Assembly: GCA_964437465.1 (NCBI GenBank)
Contig: CAYTGI010000017.1
Coordinates: 1 to 23,748, forward strand
Direction of reading: 5' to 3'
From: JAGQLF01 sp964437465
GTDB lineage: Bacteria; Patescibacteriota; Dojkabacteria; J137
Length of the DNA stretch: 23,748 nt
The notes beneath the pieces were generated by a model, which worked only from the letters and a program-made list of their open reading frames with translations, was not told where the DNA came from and ran no database searches. Every line of letters starts with the position of its first letter. Position 1 is the first letter of the stretch. The position numbers and the translations under genes were made by a program. Of the stretch, positions 22,871 to 23,748 are shown one piece after another.

Positions 22871-22900
22871 AACTTAATACTTATAACTTAAAACTTACTT
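22866..22900. repeat. Five-unit heptamer array between the unknown ORF and atpD
   Basis: Five 7-nt units starting CTTA (CTTAAAA, CTTAATA, CTTATAA, CTTAAAA, CTTACTT) fill the whole gap. They start within the upstream stop codon region and end exactly at the ATG of atpD. Read in reverse, the unit is related to the 9764-9812 array. Confidence 0.8.
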
Positions 22901-23748
22901 ATGAATAAAGGAAAAATAACAAAAATAATAGGAGTTGTTGTTGATGCCAGATTTGAAGAAACACTTCCAGAAATTTACAATGCATTAGAAGTTAAATCAG
23001 GAGATGAAACGCTTGTTTTAGAAGTTCAACAACATATAGGAAATAATCAAGTTCGAGCAGTTGCTATGGGATCTACTGATGGGATTTCTAGAGGAGATGA
23101 GATAAAAGATACTGGAGCTCCAATCTCAGTACCAGTTGGAATGGAAGTTCTTGGTCGAATGTTCGATGTAGTCGGAAACGCAATTGATGAAAAAGAGAAA
23201 GTTAAGACGGAAGAAAAATGGCCAATTCATAGAAAAGCACCAAGCTTTAAGCAACAATCCCAAAAAACAGAAATGTTAGAAACTGGAATTAAGGTAATCG
23301 ATCTAATCTGCCCTTTTCTTAAAGGAGGTAAGGTTGGATTATTTGGAGGAGCTGGAGTTGGAAAAACAGTTATTATTCAAGAGTTAATTAGTAATATTGC
23401 TAGAGAACACGGAGGATATTCAATGTTTGCAGGCGTAGGAGAGCGAACAAGAGAGGGAAACGATCTTTATGGAGAAATGAAAGAATCTGGAGTTTTGGAT
23501 AAGACTGCCTTAGTTTTTGGACAAATGAATGAACCTCCTGGAGCGAGAGCAAGAGTTGCGCTAACTGCCTTAACGATGGCTGAATATTTTAGAGATAAAG
23601 AAGGAAGAGATCTTTTATTATTTATAGATAATATTTTTAGATTTACTCAAGCTGGATCTGAGATGTCTGCTCTACTTGGACGAATGCCATCTGCAGTTGG
23701 TTATCAGCCAACACTAGCTACGGAAATGGGTACTTTACAAGAAAGAAT
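22901..23748 (+). CDS. atpD: ATP synthase F1 subunit beta (3' end beyond window)
   Basis: The catalytic subunit of F1; 282 residues are visible before the window ends. It begins KITKIIGVVVDARFEE. The Walker A is GGAGVGKT, followed by FAGVGERTREGNDLYGEM with the catalytic Glu of GERTREG. FGQMNEPPGARARVALTALT and the Walker B LLLFIDNIFRFTQAGSEMSALLGRMPSAVGYQPTL follow. The start ATG directly follows the last heptamer of the array, so ribosome binding must use repeat sequence. atpC (epsilon) is expected downstream, outside the window. Confidence 0.97.
   Translation, partial: MNKGKITKIIGVVVDARFEETLPEIYNALEVKSGDETLVLEVQQHIGNNQVRAVAMGSTDGISRGDEIKDTGAPISVPVGMEVLGRMFDVVGNAIDEKEKVKTEEKWPIHRKAPSFKQQSQKTEMLETGIKVIDLICPFLKGGKVGLFGGAGVGKTVIIQELISNIAREHGGYSMFAGVGERTREGNDLYGEMKESGVLDKTALVFGQMNEPPGARARVALTALTMAEYFRDKEGRDLLLFIDNIFRFTQAGSEMSALLGRMPSAVGYQPTLATEMGTLQER

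Noticed and set aside
1..23748. CRISPR array
   Set aside because: The 7-nt and 8-nt arrays have no spacers of constant length and no repeats of 20-40 nt; no cas genes are present.
1..23748. tRNA or rRNA genes
   Set aside because: I found no acceptor-stem plus TTCGA-type loop combination nor rRNA-like conserved segments. The GGTTCGAGAACC at 146-157 resembles a T-arm but lacks the rest of a tRNA.
1..23748. UGA recoding as in SR1/Gracilibacteria
   Set aside because: No TGA interrupts any conserved domain in the window; the single interrupted gene has TAG.

Overview
The window looks like part of a small, AT-rich genome of the Candidate Phyla Radiation (Patescibacteria) type. This is inference from gene content: short genes with tiny or overlapping gaps, no recognisable Shine-Dalgarno sequences, a DUF4012 protein, an orphan CofE-like protein, a 'four helix bundle' (S23/IVP) element, and fermentative lower-glycolysis genes next to an F-type ATP synthase operon. 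The standard stop codons fit every gene. I cannot name the lineage with confidence. The sequence is a scaffold with three 10-N joins (7439-7448, 14162-14171, 22266-22275); two of them cut real genes.

Layout. 1-367: no gene, but three different hairpin/REP-like repeats and a possible promoter. 368-5828: a helical hypothetical (+); an operon on the minus strand of a five-TM membrane protein and endonuclease IV (nfo) behind a near-consensus sigma70-type promoter; gatB (-); a reduced MurE-like ligase (+); greA (-). 5889-9726: a cell-envelope pair on the minus strand, a PEGA-domain protein followed with a 1-nt stop/start overlap by a very large protein that joins an SDR/epimerase-like domain, a membrane segment and DUF4012. 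9904-17257: a CofE-like protein (+), enolase (+), then on the minus strand gpmI plus a NUDIX hydrolase, and pyruvate kinase plus a putative zinc metallopeptidase; a short partial ORF (+) lies between these two minus-strand pairs. Enolase, phosphoglycerate mutase and pyruvate kinase together cover the 3-phosphoglycerate to pyruvate steps.

17399-23748 (end): an F1Fo ATP synthase operon on the plus strand, atpI-B-E-F-H-A-[IVP element]-G-orf-D, with atpD running off the window. It is the most unusual region. The c subunit carries the two-carboxylate (Glu25/Glu58) plus Ser-Thr...Tyr pattern of Na+-type rotors. The delta subunit is only 80 residues and keeps only the C-terminal domain. An extra unknown gene lies between atpG and atpD. 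Between atpA and atpG sits a compact cassette: a four-helix-bundle (23S rRNA intervening-sequence-type) gene broken by one in-frame TAG, bracketed by imperfect 20-bp inverted repeats built from 7-nt units. Similar 7-nt or 8-nt tandem arrays occur in three other intergenic spots.

Other departures from family norms are a pyruvate kinase lacking the usual Mg-binding Asp and the NFSH motif residues, a GatB without its zinc cysteines, and Mur-ligase and SDR domains that appear to have lost catalytic residues.
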